A stretch of 64,000 nt of DNA from Hypholoma sublateritium FD-334 SS-4 (GCA_000827495.1 KN817611.1:100111-164110), one strand, 5' to 3'; shown: positions 23,498-35,627, counted from the first letter of the stretch. Made by a program: numbers and translations. The notes: a model not told the origin generated them from the sequence alone.

Positions 23498-25490
23498 TTA
23501 CTTCCTGAACAGCCGTGACAGGGATGATGTTCCCTCGTCTTCTAGCCCAATCTCTGCCTCCTGCGCCCCCGTTTCACGCCGGTCTGTGGATTTGAACATC
23601 CTCCTGAGGATCTTGCGGGCCGATGAAGTATTTTTCTTGATATCTCGCTGTGTCTCCTTGACCGCTGTCATTCGCAGCTGGTCCTCTCCTAGCACCGCCA
23701 TGGCTTCCATCAGTGAAAATTGCTGTCTCTATTAGTGCAGACTCACTCTCAATTTGCCTCAGGATATGCGAGATGTCGTGATTTCTTATCTCATTCAGGT
23801 AACCCGGTTTATTCTTACTGATGAAACGGACAATGACATTGAGCTGGTGCTGATAAACAGCGCCACCAGGTCCATCGCCGAAGTCCTGCCTGATAGTCAG
23901 TGTTTTTCAGAAGAGACATATTGACTTGTGTCGCACCAATCTTTCAACTCTATTGAGATAGTAGGAAAAATCAGAAGTGCTCATCTGGTTTCCAACGTTG
24001 TATGGATTGTAGGCAAGTACATGATCTCGCAATTCAGGGGTTGCTTCTGCTTCGGTGAGGTACATGTCACCTGGTATGTAGACTGAAAAAACATACAATG
24101 AGATAAAAATAATAATATATCAATTTATAGGCTTACGTCGACCACCTTCTGCCACCACAAACTTATATGTCATCACCGACAGGCGAGTGGACCAAGTGGA
24201 ACGATTGATGTAATATTCCTGAGAGCGTTCTCTATCGCAGAGGAAATCTGGAAGCGAGGCATGAAGGAATTTTATATCCTTGTCACTTGTACAATCGACA
24301 ACTGATTGCAGGGGAGATAAGGCAACATAGACTTCGGCAGGCTGCACCCCAAGAAATTCGGCGCAATATTTGACAGCATTTTGATTGGTCAACATTGACC
24401 ATGCCAAAACGAGGGAGGTGAGTGCAAGATCCGGAACTTGCGAAAAAATGTGCCGGTATAGTGCATCAAGCTGTGCAAACGGGGTTAGCGCGCCGCGCGG
24501 TCGAAGCCCACGAACAATNTTGAGCTGTTGCTCGGGGTGGAGACCTAGCATGGCACAGAATTTGATGACAACTGACGCGTAAATGAATTGACCGGATGAT
24601 TTCTCAACAATTTCCTCCACTTCGGACGCCGTCGGCCAATTACTGTCAAGAAGGTGTGCAAAGGGATGTGTGCGCTTGATCTCATCAAAAGAATCATTCA
24701 GAAACACGCGAATATCATCGTCCGGGAGATATTTGTCGTCCAAGGCCAGCGGTAGAGTGATGTCTGAAAGTGAAGCCGACCTGAAAACGGCGCTAATCTG
24801 AGGCTCCGTTCGACTGGCAAAGAACGCTATCATGGGGAAGCTATTTGATTTGACGAAATCAGCGACGATGCGGATGAGGCTGGCTTGGTCGTCCCTGTCA
24901 TCACACTCATCTACTCCATCGAAAAGGAGAACAAGTGTGGACAGACGTAAGGAAGTGTGCTTCAGTTCGCGGAGCGGGCCAAAGATGAGAAATTCGAACT
25001 GGGTTTTTAGCGATTTCGTGAAAATGAGGGAATCTGACTCGAGTCTGGGGATAATGATTGGCTTCAGGTCAGGTATACTCTGAAGAAGCTGATGGACGAG
25101 TGTCGCGACGAGTGGTTTAATGTTGTTTCTAGTGGAGTCCGTTCGAAAAAAGAAGAAGCGAGCAAGAGGGATGTTCCTTTCGATGCACAACTCCACGATG
25201 GACCGGCCGATCGCGGATTTCCCAGCTCCCGCGGCGCCATTGAGCCATAAGACCCATTGAACCCTAGTGACGGTGAGGATGATCCAGTTCATTATCTCGT
25301 TCAAGACGACCTGTCGAGTGTTCGGATGGCACTTGGGCGCATCGACATGCTCCTGCGAGTCGAACGCCGACGTAGCTACGTGTGCCTGCAGATGCTTAAA
25401 TCCATCTGCGTGCCCCATATGAATGTCAGCGATACGAACTATTTGGTCTGAGAACGGGCGTACCGTCCGCGTCGTGACAATTATGCACAT
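23498..25490 (-). pseudogene. NACHT-domain NOD-like protein, copy 2 (decaying)
   Basis: Paralogue of copy 1 with the same three-exon plan: exon 1 to 24137, exon 2 from 24082, conserved tail ending LSRLFRK at 23498. Walker A (GAAGAGKS) and Walker B (VLLFDGVDECDD) are intact. Two lesions are visible. First, about 95 bp that in copy 1 encode the N-terminal INGGNF motif are missing and the remaining start region is read in another frame until ADGFKHL. Second, exon 2 has a TGA (23907-23909) where copy 1 has TCA (Ser), removing the GPGGAVY region and tail. An undetermined base lies at 24519. The 3' flank matches that of copy 1, so gene and repeats were duplicated together about 6.4 kb apart. A truncated NTPase could still be made. 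Confidence 0.8.
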
Positions 25491-26436
25491 TTGGTTGCGG
25501 ATTACGATCGCCCATCGGGAGAGTATGTATTGTGCGCGACTATGAAGTGGAAGTGAGAGTGAGAGTGAGAGGCGTCCTCCCAGCGCTGTTCCACACAGCC
25601 TGATGCAAACCACCTGTCAGGAAAGAGATGCTGTGCTCAGTGCTATTCTTGCTTTGATCATGGGAGGGACAGCGTTTGGCCGACCGGCAGCCATCTCTGT
25701 CGGACCTTGAATAGACTGGGTGACCCAGCGCGTTTCTGCCCAGTTTCTGCTTCATCGCAGCCATCATCACTACTTTTCGTTACACCGTGGAACAACGACT
25801 GAAACGAAGCTCTTATGCATGTAGCTCCGTCTTCGCTGAGCAGTGCGCCTCTCTCTCCCCGGACCACCAGACGTCGCCAGTCATCCGGTCGCCCACCCGC
25901 ACCTGCCGCCTACGACTCCGCCATATCACCCCGTTCGATCCCGTGCTGCTAGAGCAACTCATTCGCTTCTCCCGCCTGCATATTCTGCCGGTCCACTCAT
26001 CGATATGCACGTCTCCTACGCACTCCTACGCACCGCTCTGCTCCGTCTCCAACATCCGCCGATCCGCGATCCGCGGGGCCTAGTGGCTCGCTCGCTCGCA
26101 TATATGTACGTCCCTGGTCCGTCACGCCGCGCCGTGCGTTCACGCCGCCCACAGCACGTGTCGTCAGCCATGGGCCGCGTGTCCGGTGGGTGGCACGCAA
26201 GCACCCCTCCCCCATCCCCGCCTACGCAATGTTCTCTCGGGTCCTCCTCGATCGCTGTTACGCAGCCGCTCTGCCGATCGTCACGGACGTCGCTTTCTTG
26301 ATCGGTATGCACGGCGCACCTATACCCACGTCCCCACCCGTCTTCGCTGCGCACTGCGCGCTGCGTTTGCTTTATCCCGGCGCCGCTTCTGTGGCTCCCG
26401 CTACGTCATTCGCCCCGCGCTCCAGAGTGGGCGTAA

Positions 26437-26482
26437 CTCCCCGTATACCGCCCGCGTGAGGCGCGGGGCTGTATATGGGTAA
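26437..26482 (+). repeat. Palindrome P1, copy 8
   Basis: CTCCCCGTATACCGCCCGCG opposite CGCGGGGCTGTATATGGGTAA; GTATAC at the left is matched by GTATAT on the right. Confidence 0.65.
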
Positions 26483-26692
26483 TCTTGGTTCCAAGTTGGA
26501 GTCGGACGCTGCGTGATTCCCGGCGTCCTGTCGCTGTCCCGCCTGCCGTACCCACCGCCCATCTGATATCATCGATCGCGCTCCGTCGGCCTGTGCGGCT
26601 CATCCCCTTCTTCGCGGACTTGAATCACTCGTATATGCGCGTCCTCAGCGCGTCGTCGTCGCGCCGCGCCCAGATCCCGATCTGTATCCGAT

Positions 26693-26736
26693 TGTCCACA
26701 CACCGCGCATGTTGAACATGTAGCCGGCGGAGGACA
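26693..26736 (+). repeat. Palindrome P2, copy 9
   Basis: TGTCCACACACCGCGCATG, centre TTGAACATGTAG, right arm GGAGGACA; partly decayed. Confidence 0.55.
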
Positions 26737-27542
26737 TACATATTCAGAATATTTGCGCTCTGGGCGCGCCGCCGCGCGTCTTGTCGTGCGCCTTCTAAGT
26801 TCTAGTTCTACTCTCCGTGTTTGGCCCGCCTGAGTGCGCGCGAGCTGATTTGATGTATGTAGGTTGATCTTGGCGATCGCTCAATGCATGCAGCACCTGT
26901 GGTGACCACCTCAAGGGATCATCGGGCGATAATGGTGTGTGGACGTCCTAATCAGCCCGTGTTGATGCTAACTGAGTTTTCGTGGGCTACGTGTATATGG
27001 GTGCCAATTCGCTCGCGTGCATGCGTGTTCTATGCACGTCTACGACGCGCGTGGATTCCGCTTGGGGTGCTGCTCACAGGTCGTGCCTCTGCGCTGCGAC
27101 GTGTGCCTTGTTGGGGATGTCGGGAGCTTGAACATGGCTTGGACGCTGCGCGTGCCGCAGAGCGGATCCTCGTCTCTGCATTCACTTTTTACCCGCGCTG
27201 TCTCCGCGTCCATCATTCACGCTGCGCGGCGGGTTCTGCCTCACGCATTTCCATATCTATGTACGCGGAAGACTATCGATGGGAGCTTTGGGGCATACCG
27301 TAGGCGGTCACATCTAAAACGATCATTGTAGATATATCAGTGCGTTTGCCGCTCGCCCTCGCCCGTTCATGCGCTAATTACTGTTTGGGCTGCCCAAAGA
27401 CAGCCGCATCGGGGCATAAACGACGCATTTATTACGTCCTTCTCGGATATACACTCTTCGCCCACGAATACCGTGCCATGACCAATTGTATTACAGAGCG
27501 TCGCTGCAGGGGTGCACCGGGCGAAGAGCGGAACGCAGGTCC

Positions 27543-27583
27543 CTTATCAAGACATGCGCGCCGCGCGTTCGGTATATGGGAAG
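27543..27583 (-). repeat. Palindrome P1, copy 9, inverted
   Basis: CGCGCGTTCGGTATATGGGAAG and the flank CAGCTGCTCGG match the reverse complement of copies 3 and 5, so this fragment is inverted relative to the rest of the array. Confidence 0.6.
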
Positions 27584-28164
27584 TCAGATCCATAGCCAGC
27601 TGCTCGGCGCAGACTGATGTGGATGTAGACGTTGTCATCGGGTTCCCGACTACGTGCAGCGGCTATAAATAATGTACACTAATCCACCGCAAGCGCCCAA
27701 TGGAGTGAAGTCTGCTGTCTACTTCAAGTTGAAGTACATCTTTCCCTTCCCAACCGCATCCGCGCGCGTTGAAGCAGACCCGGGCCGAGAACGTAGCATT
27801 GACGGTATCGCATTCGCGCTGTCCGCGCACTGCGTATTTGAAGCGCCCACCGTGCGGATGGCCAGCGACGGACATCTCCGGAACCGGGCATGCACAGCCC
27901 GCCCATTGTAACACCCAGTGCCCTGATGTCATTGAGCAACGTCAGTTGTGATTTCTTGGGATATCACGCTATGCCCAAAATAGGTGCGGTGGGTCCGTCA
28001 GTGCTTCCTGACGTCAATCCAAGGTCCGCACGCGTCGCGGAAATGGAATAGCATTGACATGAATAATACTTAGGCAGTGCGTTTAAGTAATGGTACACTC
28101 CAAAAAGCTCTGTTACAGTGGAAATAGAAATGAAAATGGCGATGAAGATGAGAAAAATCACATC

Positions 28165-28830
28165 TCATGGCAACCGGATCCCTGCGCATTCCAGCCATGG
28201 GTCGTTCATTTTGCACATGAGCACGACGGCGGCGACAATGCCGTCGCACATCACGCTGTGCAGCCATATGTCGACAGAAAGTTCGAGAGCGAGTCCCATG
28301 GCCGCGCCCCCATCGCGTGCGACACGCAGGCGCGCGAAGGGCGTGCGGTCATCCAATGGGTTCAGGAGTTCATACTGTGAGTGATAGATCATGATGAACG
28401 GCCTTAGCAAGCATGCGGTGCGCCCGGGAGATTAATATGCTCACCCAGGATAGCTGTCCGTCGGTCACCGTGCACCACTGATACTGAGCCGTGCCATTAT
28501 AAAGCACCTTAAGGGTCCTGGAAAGGGTGTGCCACTTAGCGACGCGCGTACAGTGCGCGCAAATAAGGCGCACCGTGAGTGCGTTACGAGAAGGTGTTGT
28601 GGCGGCACAGGTTTCCCGCCGCCGAATGCGATTGTGAGAGGCATGGCGCAGTGGAACGTGGTGACGGGCTGTTTATCGGCGAGAGTGCCTTTGCGGCGGA
28701 GGAGGACAGCATCAGAGCGCGCCTCGATGCAGTAACATATCTCCGTGTCGTTGCTGATGACCCAGGTCAGGCAGAGCTCCTCGCTGGCCTCCGATTGGTG
28801 AAAGGTGAGCGTGCGGTATTCCGATGACAT
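28165..28830 (-). CDS. DUF6593-like protein 1
   Basis: Three exons fit: 28830-28588, 28534-28445 and 28374-28165, with 53- and 70-bp introns, giving 180 residues. The layout matches small basidiomycete proteins of the DUF6593 family, whose function is unknown: an early beta-rich stretch ending in an I/V-Y-like segment (TEICYCIEARSDAVLL), a Trp-containing centre (YNGTAQYQWC), a positively charged strand (FARLRVARDGG), and a closing LELSVD..MCDGIVAAVVLMCKM motif. No signal peptide or membrane helix. The assignment is from pattern memory; the exon structure itself is well supported by splice sites and phase. Confidence 0.6.
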
Positions 28831-29726
28831 TTAGAGGGGGAAAATACAGGGAGCGAGCGACACAAAAAAAGGATGGTGGTGGTCTGAGATTAAGAAGCAC
28901 GAGCCACTCGGTTGCGATGCATGCAGAGAATGCACTTGAACGGGCATCAGGAGGCCCTCTGAAGCCATCAAGTATCAGGCTTTCTTTTAAGTTTCCGGAT
29001 CTCCCCTGCCAGCACGGACGCGGGGTTCTTTCAAGTTGCCTTCCAGGGCTCCATGGCGCCCATCGCCAAGATTCACATCCCGACGGGGAGCATGATCGCA
29101 ACACCTTCATAGAGTTAACATATGACTTTCAGAGCTACGATTTTGAGAGAAAAATGTATGTAGTCCTACAAGAAATGTACCACAATAATATGCAAATTGC
29201 GATGCAGACGCGGAGAGCCTAATAAACGTAACGCTCATCAAAATCTACCTGCTAAAAATAGAACGTGCCTCTGGGCACTGGCAGCGCTTATTGTTGAACA
29301 CGGAACATCCGGCAACTGCGCGACCGCGGTTTTCAGAAAGTGACACGGAGAGCAAAGTACATTGACCACTGGATAAGATAAGTATCAAGATCGAATTTAC
29401 TCAATTAATGATAAACACAAAATAAAAACATTCAAACGTATCCCCAGCTTGGCCCTTGCGGACGTCGCTGTTTAAATGATAAATTATCGGCTCATGGCAT
29501 GTCACGAGATGTCAATGCATTACGCTGAACGTTAAGGGCCGGCGGACTTTCGTCATCGATCGTGCTGCTTCCCCGTCACCCTGCCATACATTGACCACCA
29601 AGCCAACACCACCGTCTAGTTGGGAACCCGGAAACCGAACACGATTCAAATGTCCAAGGAATAATGCAAACTGTAAGTAATACAAATTATAAGTAACCAA
29701 CAATGTTTTATCTCGTCTAGGTCTCG
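28831..29726. other. Intergenic region
   Basis: No gene recognised. Contains the putative promoter of the DUF6593-like gene and the 3' flank of the next gene. Confidence 0.4.
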
Positions 29727-30911
29727 TCAGAACTGCAGCAAAACTTCAGGCCCAAAGAAACGGCTGAGCTTCGCCATCTTCGCTTGGGTATGGTCGTGTT
29801 GCGATCGGAGCATTTGATTAGCAGACCCGTCGAGCATGTGCATCGTTGGCGTCGTGGCGCCATCAGAGAACGAGTCCATGGCAGAGGAGTCATCCGAATC
29901 CCCGTCGACAGAAGCCATAGACATGGCGCTCGGTGTCGCAGATGGTAGTGGCTGCTCGAATGGATCTTCGTCGCGTGCGTACCTCCCGATTTCCTCGTCG
30001 CTGTTGTGATCGCCCTCCCCAAATATGAAAGTTAGAGAACTAGGACAATCCAACAGTGGTTTAGAGTCACTAGGCGAGACGGGCATCGGATTCGAATAGG
30101 TGGAATCTACGCTGTCGCGCCGCTCGCGCCACGTTCCGGCAAGGAAGGCGAAACAGGAACGCCAACGGAATCCTGGACTAGCCGCTGAACTGGGCAACAT
30201 TTCTACATCCGTCGTCATCGCGCTCAGCTGCATATCGTCTCTGGGCTCGACCATCCGCTCAAAGGTGCTGTTGTCCCGCCTATCCTCTTTCGCTCGCGTC
30301 TTCTTGTTGCGCGCGTTCGCGTTTGCGCCGATATCTTGCATCTTTCCTAGGAGATCCCCCAGCGCGGACGGCAGAATCGTACGGCTTCGTTTCATCGACT
30401 GGACTTTGGCTGGTCCATTCTTGGCCTCTGCGCCTCGTTTTTGCGCGCGGATGCCGCCTATAGCTCCGATCTTGCTCTTCACGCGCAGAGCGCTACGCTT
30501 TTTCGGGGAGATGTTTTTGTGGTGGGAGATAGTCTTGCTCGGGGAAGAGAGACGTGCAAGCTTCGCGAAGCCTGGATAAATAGCGGAACTGGATATTGCG
30601 TGATGCATGGGCTGCTCCCCATCATACGCGACGCTCGTGTGTGCGGAAGCCAGGGGGGATGGGGCACATTCCGCGGACACCCGTTCGAATGCGTAGGAGG
30701 GGCTGTCGTGCCATTGATGCGCCCCAGGATCAGGCGCCCTGTTCAGTTTCATCTTGTCGAGTCCGCGTTTGATGATCAGAGGCCCTTCGCGGTGTGGGAG
30801 CGCGAGCGCGGCGCCGCCGCGCTGGTGCCACTTGGTCTTTGCTTTGTTGGATGCTGCGAGCGGTAGCTTCGGTTTAACTCGCGCTGCGTGTTGGGCTCGG
30901 TCGCTGGCCAT
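29727..30911 (-). CDS. Hypothetical protein with C-terminal KLSRFFGPE motif
   Basis: Single open frame of 394 residues from the ATG at 30911 (MASDRAQHAARV); an upstream extension to 31061 lacks a good reason to be used. The protein is mostly disordered: basic segments rich in Lys/Arg/Ser (KKRSALRVKSKIG near residue 145) that may be nuclear signals, then an acidic Ser-rich part (DGDSDDSSAMDSFSDG). It ends with MAKLSRFFGPEVLLQF; similar K-L-S-R-F-F/L-G-E endings occur in conserved agaricomycete proteins of unknown function. No catalytic motif is seen. Confidence 0.6.
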   Translation of the reverse strand: MASDRAQHAARVKPKLPLAASNKAKTKWHQRGGAALALPHREGPLIIKRGLDKMKLNRAPDPGAHQWHDSPSYAFERVSAECAPSPLASAHTSVAYDGEQPMHHAISSSAIYPGFAKLARLSSPSKTISHHKNISPKKRSALRVKSKIGAIGGIRAQKRGAEAKNGPAKVQSMKRSRTILPSALGDLLGKMQDIGANANARNKKTRAKEDRRDNSTFERMVEPRDDMQLSAMTTDVEMLPSSAASPGFRWRSCFAFLAGTWRERRDSVDSTYSNPMPVSPSDSKPLLDCPSSLTFIFGEGDHNSDEEIGRYARDEDPFEQPLPSATPSAMSMASVDGDSDDSSAMDSFSDGATTPTMHMLDGSANQMLRSQHDHTQAKMAKLSRFFGPEVLLQF

Positions 30912-31476
30912 GGCACGTCGACTCGGATGGACAATTCGTGGGTGGTGGTGGTATGGAAAGAGCCACGTTCCTCGCCATCTAGCTATAAGGAGCCACTGAG
31001 GGCCAACAAAGGCCTTTATCCGCGCCCGCGGCCTGGCGCTGATGTCGTGCACGTGGAGCAAGGAGCGCTTTGCGCAGGCCTGAAAGGGCCTTTCGCTCGG
31101 TGGTTATAGGGGCGTTGATCCCAAAGCGTACTCACCTGTGTTCGGACGCGCTTTGTCGCCGCTTTGTTGTTCACGCAATGTACCTCGGTTTCTACGTCTA
31201 CGTTTGGAGAACAATCCTCGAGGTGTCAGCACTGTCGATGTCTATCGCATCGTACACAGTGAAATATTATTCCCATGAGGGAGGTGTGATTACCGCCATC
31301 GGACTTGACAGTCGACGTTTTAGTACGAACTCGGACTCGATTTCACCGGATTTCATCCCACCGCCCATGATCAATTGTGTTTGACTACAACTCCGGCCAA
31401 TTTCTTTCGAATATTCCCCCGTCGAGCAGTTTAAATTACAACAGAGGAATTAGCGTGGCATTGACTACGTAGGTGT
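30912..31476. other. Intergenic region
   Basis: No gene recognised between the hypothetical protein and the second DUF6593-like gene. Confidence 0.4.
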
Positions 31477-32432
31477 CTATTCCACTGGCCGGTACACATT
31501 CCTCATCAGAACAACCGTGCAAAAAAGACACATCTGCAACAAATACGCATACTCCCCATTCAACCATAGGATGGCTCCCTCCAGGTGCACCTTTCGCGTA
31601 AGCACCGGAATAACACGTCCAATAAGCCATTTAGGAGGGAATATTCCTCCCCTTCCTACGCGTAACTTATCAGGGCAACATAACATGATTAGTGTGTTGT
31701 TTCGCGAAGTGGAAATCGTTGAAATACCTCATATTGTCCAGTGCGATCATCATGTAGCCAAAAGAACTCCTCTCCTCGCACAACCATCCTCCTATTCCTT
31801 AATAATCCGTTGTAAGTGTTTATCGCTCCGTTAATTCAGCGAACTTACATGGGCTTGTCCTTGTCGTATGCTCTAAAAACCCTGCAAGCCTGTGTCGCCC
31901 GAGTTACACCCAGTGGCGCTGCATGCAGAATCGATGCTCCGCAGAAGCCATCGCGGTGTCCCTCCTGACCATGTCCGCCGTCCTTTGCATCTGCATCAGC
32001 TTGTATTCTCTCCTTGCGTGCCGCGGTATTCCAACGTATCGCACAATCATCTCCCTCCCATGTGCCAGCCATGATACTCGCAACGTCCGCAGGATCAAGG
32101 CAGCGGTGCATAACTGTCAAATCGTTGTCCGTTTCCGACCGGACAACAAAGTATGGCTCGTCCGTTGATGCGTATAGTAGGGTTTGATCATAGATGTTGC
32201 ATTCCGTAAGCCCAAGGGAAGCATCGAGAGAGGTGGGGGCCAGGACGAAGCGGAGAAAGGGGGAATATTTCACTTCCGCATGATTACTCGAGGCTGGCTG
32301 GGATGCTGCGCCTGTGGCCCGGGAGTCGGTGCTTGTAAGTGTGCGCTGGACTTCAGCCATCCGCAGAAGGAGGCGCAATTCGGCTGAGTAGGGGCGTTCA
32401 ATGTTCGATAGAATCTGTGGCGCTACTGACAT
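31477..32432 (-). CDS. DUF6593-like protein 2
   Basis: Three exons fit in phase: 32432-31849, 31791-31728 and 31665-31477, giving 278 residues. A variable Ser/Thr-rich N-terminus is followed by RFVLAPTSLDASLGLTEC, then YDQTLLYASTDEP, RSETDNDLTVMHRC, a Trp segment (MAGTWEGDDCAIRWN), FFWLHDDRTGQYE and a closing LEGAILWL..CLFCTVVLMRNVYR. This order (N-I-x-D, L-Y-x-I-x-T, thermally short strands, W-x-x, then a final hydrophobic V-V-L segment before R) resembles DUF6593 proteins. It lies near a second family member (28165-28830), on the same strand. Confidence 0.6.
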
Positions 32433-33234
32433 CTAGATATTATAAATACATTAAAGCTTAAATAAGTGGCACAGCTGGGCCGGCGACGCGTTGGCAGAAC
32501 GCTTTGTGATTGATGAGATCTACATATTCATAGTCACTGTCCACTCCAAGTATGTAAACGAGTTCCCTTAGACCCAATCTAGATTCAGATGGTGATGTGA
32601 GATGTAATCGACGAATATATTCGAGGCTGTCGTATGTCCTCCCGCAACCGCTGTCTTTTGTAAATCAATAAATAGGCTTTGTTGCTTGAATTTAAATAGC
32701 GTCGATAAATTTAGCAAAATATGATCTGATCTGAATCAACCACCGATGTTCCCAGGTGGCTATCCGGCTCGCGCCTTTCTTCAGAACTCTTTCGCGCTGG
32801 GCATTGTTTGAAGGCTGACAGATGAATATGGACTCGCTGTATTTTCATATCATGTAATCGATTGAAGGTGCGAAGCAAGCGATCGACTCAATATATATTC
32901 AGCACACAATTGTCGGCATTCGACAGGCACCTGAGTGCGCTATGCTTGGCGGTCTATTGTAATTATATGCAAGTTGCCTACGGAATATTTCCGCTCATCT
33001 GGGGGTCTTTGAGACGCTCGCCCCGCTCCGCTCTCCTAGAGATATTCGTCTCTCTGTGCCTTTGTTTGCTGGCAATTGATATTATTCATCAAAATAGATG
33101 ACACGCTCGTAATAGACGGTATAGCTTCTTAAAATGGTTCTTTCCTTAAATTGGCACCAGTTATGTAGAGAATTTGAGGGAGGGTACCTATGTGCGAGCG
33201 CGCCACGCACGCGCAAGTTGACTCTTTAGCGCAA
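32433..33234. other. Intergenic region
   Basis: AT-rich, no gene or repeat recognised. Confidence 0.4.
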
Positions 33235-33325
33235 GAGAAATAAAAATAACGAGGCATCGTGTGAATGTCCCAGATATAGCAACTGCTTCTGGACCACACA
33301 GTGACACACAGCCAAATACCTTTTC
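33235..33325 (+). repeat. Repeat head block, copy 5
   Basis: GAGAAATAAAAATAACGAGG, then AACTGCTTCTGGACCACAC and CACACAGCCAAATACC. Confidence 0.75.
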
Positions 33326-34767
33326 AACTTTCGACGAAAACTTGAACGTGAACTGTATCCTTCCATTCCCCATGTCCATACACCACTCGCCGCCTTCGCC
33401 ACCTGCGCGCCTACGCCCGTAAGCCATCGTAACATGCAGGGAGCTCCCGGCTCGTACGCCATAGCGGAGTCTCCCAGCATAGGCATGCGCTGAGGAGTAC
33501 TAGGTGGGCAGCGAGCGAACGGCACGCTGCTCCCGTATCCATCCACCCCACGCTAGCATCGCCCAGCAGCTGCATATACCGAACGAACAGCGGGAATAGC
33601 CCCAATATCGTTAGGTATTTATGTATTTGAAGTGACTGGGCGATGCTTGTCGTGCGGCCATGTTGGAGCCCATGAACCGTCCATCCGATTACAATCGATA
33701 ACGGCGTCCACGTTTTAGATACGCGTTTGTCGCTCGGCTTCAGGAAATGCGTGGGCACGGTGATCCTTCGGTCGAGTACAGGTATGTCCCCTGTCGTCTA
33801 CGCTGTGTGGTGCTCTCTAAACGCCGCCTGCAGCGCCCTTCCGTCTCCCTGCACTGCTTCCCCGTAACCCGTGCTATCGCCCTCACACACACGCCGCCTC
33901 TGCCTTCGTCCCGCCCCCTTTCCCTCGGAACTTTGATCGCTCCCCTATATGCGCGTCTCCCACTCGCCTACGCCGCGCCATCTCCCCCACCCGCGCCCCC
34001 CTCGCCCTTCTTGCGCTTCATGCCTGCCGGTCGCCTTCCATCGCACCGTCGTGCAGCCGCACGTCTCAATCAACGTCCCACCAGCGTTGTCGCTCTGCCG
34101 CCCTCCATCCAATCTCGAACGTCCGCGTCATCGCCCGCGTCCGTCGTTCCATATCACCCTCTCCCCCCATTTTCCATGCATCCCGTCCCCCCATTTCGCC
34201 TACGCCACGCCACGCCCTCTCCGCCACCCGCGCCAACCTCGCCCTCCCTCGCGTCGTGGATACTGGTCGCCGTCCATCGCGCCATCACGCTGCCGCACAC
34301 CTCACTCAAAGTCCTCGCACCGCCCATGCGATCTCGATCGTCATCCCCCCCGTCCGTCGCTCCATATCGCCCGCCGATGGTGCGGTCCTGTACAGCCCGT
34401 ACACTCAGCCCCTCGCCTGCTTGCGATGCGCTGCGCCGTGTCCTCCGCCTACACCACCCCGCCGTCGCCCCATGGCTACTGGGCTCCCGCGCCCACCCGC
34501 GCGGCCCAGTGGTTCGCTCGCGTGGATTGATGTACGTCTCTTGTTCGCTACGCTGCGCCGCGTGCTTACACGGCCCACAGCGTACTTGATCGCTCCTGCG
34601 CCGTATATTCGCTCGGCGGCGTCCGTCCGCCCGACATCGACGAAAGTTGATTTATTCTTATATGCACGTCCCCACCCATCTTCGCCGGACCCCGCGCCCT
34701 GCACTGCACCTGCGCCGCTCCTGCACCTCCGCGTCGCCATCCGCGCAGTGTTCCACTCTAGAGGCGC

Positions 34768-34799
34768 CTCCCCATATCCAGCAACTGAATATAGGCAGT
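34768..34799 (+). repeat. Palindrome P1, copy 10, core deleted
   Basis: CTCCCCATATCCAG opposite CTGAATATAGGCAG; the GC core seen in other copies is missing, but the outer arms still pair. Confidence 0.5.
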
Positions 34800-35017
34800 C
34801 CCGATTCGAATTGGAAGAGGGCGCTGGGGCTTCCCGCCGTGCCGTCGTGCCTGGTTCCCGCCCCGCCAAATCTATTTTCACTCGGTACATCCCGTCGTCG
34901 CGTGCGGCCCATCCTCCCCCTTTCGTGGCGTCGATTCGCTCTTCGCTCTCTTTCTGTTATATGCACGTCTCCTGCGCGTCGGAGCGCGCCGCGCCCAGAG
35001 CCCGCCGTGCCTTCCGC

Positions 35018-35067
35018 TGTCCCCACGCTGCGCATGCATGTGCACCGTGTACCTGGCGGGGGACATA
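35018..35067 (+). repeat. Palindrome P2, copy 10
   Basis: TGTCCCCACGC and GCGGGGGACA kept, with extra bases (CATG) in the loop. Confidence 0.6.
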
Positions 35068-35299
35068 AGCCATAGTGGTGGCGAAGCTCTGCGCGCGCCG
35101 CCGTGCGTCTCCTTCGCGCTGATTTGGTCGGTGCTAGGCGGCCTATACGCCGATCCGCTTGTCTCGGAACATTGAGTTACTCGGCGGTATGCACGCCCGT
35201 CTTTAGACTCGTTCCCCGGGCGGCTCTGCGCCCTTTGTTAATCCTGCGCCGCCCGTTCGTCCCGCGTCTTCGTCCGCCCGGCATGTACCACTGGTGCAT

Positions 35300-35350
35300 C
35301 TGCCCATATGCCCGCCGCGGCCCGCGTGAGGCGCAGCTGGATATGGGCAG
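35300..35350 (+). repeat. Palindrome P1, copy 11, perfect outer arms
   Basis: CTGCCCATAT and ATATGGGCAG pair perfectly over 10 bp; the core is CCGCGGCCCGCG. Confidence 0.75.
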
Positions 35351-35524
35351 TGAAGCCTGCGGAAGGAAAGTGCGGGGCGCTTCTCGTCGTGTTGGAGCGC
35401 CTGCCGCGCTCACCCCGCCCATCTAATAAGTCGGGCTCGGTCTGTCGTCCCGTGCACCCCATTCCACTTTTCGTCGCCCCGCCCCGCTCTGCTATACGTG
35501 TGTCTTCAGCGAGTCGCAGATGCC

Positions 35525-35627
35525 GCGCCCAGATCCGGATCTGCATCCATTGTCCCCACGCCGCGCATGTGCGCCATGTACGCGGCGGGGGACATGAGTG
35601 TCTCAAAAAGGTTCGGGCTCTGGGCGC
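35525..35627 (+). repeat. Palindrome P2, nested copy 11
   Basis: Outer arms GCGCCCAGA (35525-35533) and TCTGGGCGC (35619-35627) pair perfectly; inner arms TGTCCCC/GGGGACA at 35551-35594. Confidence 0.75.

Larger units (their letters stand above)
25614..28164 (+). repeat. Hairpin-repeat array, block 3
   Basis: Repeat units with P1 at 26437, P2 at 26693 and a tail block near 26980, then decayed sequence with a P1-like palindrome at 27543. No gene is supported; 27670-28160 shows nothing recognisable. Confidence 0.6.

Noticed and set aside
33747..35068. Overlapping 280- and 270-codon frames on the + strand
   Set aside because: Created by two C/T-rich tandem units; no start context, no motif and no splice pattern.
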